Part shown: in pieces, positions 33,734-33,923 of the stretch
Position numbering within the stretch: the stretch's first letter is position 1
Layout: each line of letters starts with the position of its first letter
DNA from: Paludibacteraceae bacterium
GTDB lineage: Bacteria; Bacteroidota; Bacteroidia; Bacteroidales; Paludibacteraceae
DNA: 33,923 nucleotides
NCBI GenBank assembly: GCA_024401565.1
Contig: JAKSKU010000025.1
Location: forward strand, 1-33,923
Direction: 5' to 3'
Position numbers and translations under genes: made by a program
The notes under the pieces: model-generated
Told to the model about the DNA's origin: nothing
Database searches by the model: none
Seen by the model: only the letters and a program-made list of their open reading frames with translations

Positions 33734-33923
33734 CAACAATGCAACAATGCAAAGATGCAAAGATGCAAAGATGCAACAATGCAAAGATGCAACAATGCAA
33801 AGATGCAACAATGCAAAGATGCAAAGATGCAAAGATGCAACAATGCAAAGATGCAAAGATGCAAAGACGCAACAATGCAAAGATGCAACAATGCAAAGAT
33901 GCAACAATGCAAAGATGCAACAA
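33734..33923. repeat. octanucleotide tandem repeat array reaching the window end
   Basis: 23 complete 8-bp units plus a partial one, built from two versions: CAACAATG (A) and CAAAGATG (B), with one CAAAGACG. The order is A A B B B A B A B A B B B A B B B' A B A B A B A, which shows a higher-order ABBBAB pattern. All three minus-strand frames stay open only because the unit contains no stop. The array continues to the last base, so its full length is unknown. Confidence 0.95.

Larger units (their letters stand above)
19956..33923. mobile_element. integrative and conjugative element, left part (CTnDOT-like tra genes)
   Basis: The stretch from the tRNA-Asp 3' end to the window end holds a replication-initiator-like gene, a tyrosine integrase and a block of minus-strand conjugation genes that match the Bacteroides TraA-TraM series. 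The left boundary is inferred from the tRNA position and the composition shift. The right boundary, relaxase and coupling protein are outside the window, so neither the total size nor mobility can be stated. No antibiotic-resistance or obvious cargo gene is seen here. Confidence 0.8.

Noticed and set aside
33701-33923. Three overlapping minus-strand open frames of Leu/His/Cys/Ile repeats at the window end.
   Set aside because: They come from the stop-free 8-bp repeat read in all three frames, not from a gene.
33734-33923. CRISPR array.
   Set aside because: Units are 8 bp and directly adjacent with no spacers, and no cas genes are present.

Overview
The window looks like a piece of a Bacteroidales (Bacteroidota) genome. 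The evidence is: promoters of the TTG / TAnnTTTG type with few purine-rich ribosome sites; two secreted proteins with type IX secretion (T9SS) C-terminal sorting domains; a class A penicillin-binding protein and a GDP-heptose gene pair typical of the group; and a CTnDOT-like set of conjugation genes. The T9SS cargo favours a Prevotella/Porphyromonas-like lineage over classical Bacteroides, but that is an inference.

Chromosomal part (1-19955). tyrS (minus) is divergent from efp (plus), and each has a recognisable -7 element. After the efp terminator comes a T9SS-exported trypsin-like protease, then a small exported protein and a 1609-residue repeat protein with a gliding-type (CHU_C) C-terminus. 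The repeat protein holds a 789-bp tandem duplication. Next are two tandem DjlA-like membrane J-domain proteins whose last 169 bp are identical. They are followed by a C-N hydrolase (N-carbamoylputrescine amidase-like), an exported Lys/Ala-rich protein with a probable outer-membrane barrel, and lrgA/lrgB. A bifunctional PBP1A follows, ending in a strong terminator. A translationally coupled pair then encodes a heptose-phosphate kinase and a fused nucleotidyltransferase/HAD phosphatase. A terminator, a clean promoter and tRNA-Asp(GUC) close this part.

Mobile part (19956 to the window end). From the 3' end of tRNA-Asp onward the sequence turns AT-rich and carries an integrative/conjugative element. 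A ~670-bp control region holds nested inverted repeats, two 21-bp iteron-like repeats, a 12-bp palindrome, two promoters and an internal terminator-like hairpin. It precedes a replication-initiator-like gene with two RepL-like halves. A tyrosine integrase converges on it. The remaining genes run on the minus strand in two operons. The upstream one holds traA (ParA-like), two DUF3408/TraB-like paralogues and a small ORF, and ends in a strong terminator. The downstream one holds an acidic membrane protein, traE, traF, two unfamiliar genes, traG (VirB4), traI, traJ, traK and traM, and ends in a terminator whose U-tract doubles as the integrase -7 element. Both operons begin with almost the same promoter/leader hairpin. 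The window ends inside an octanucleotide repeat array.

Most unusual points: the shared 5' hairpin leader of the two tra operons; the two-gene insertion between traF and traG that carries three copies of a short SIxLAxLL helix motif; the control region before rep; and the tra operon stopping at traM, with no traN/O/Q-like gene next to it. The right end of the element, the relaxase and the coupling protein are not in the window.
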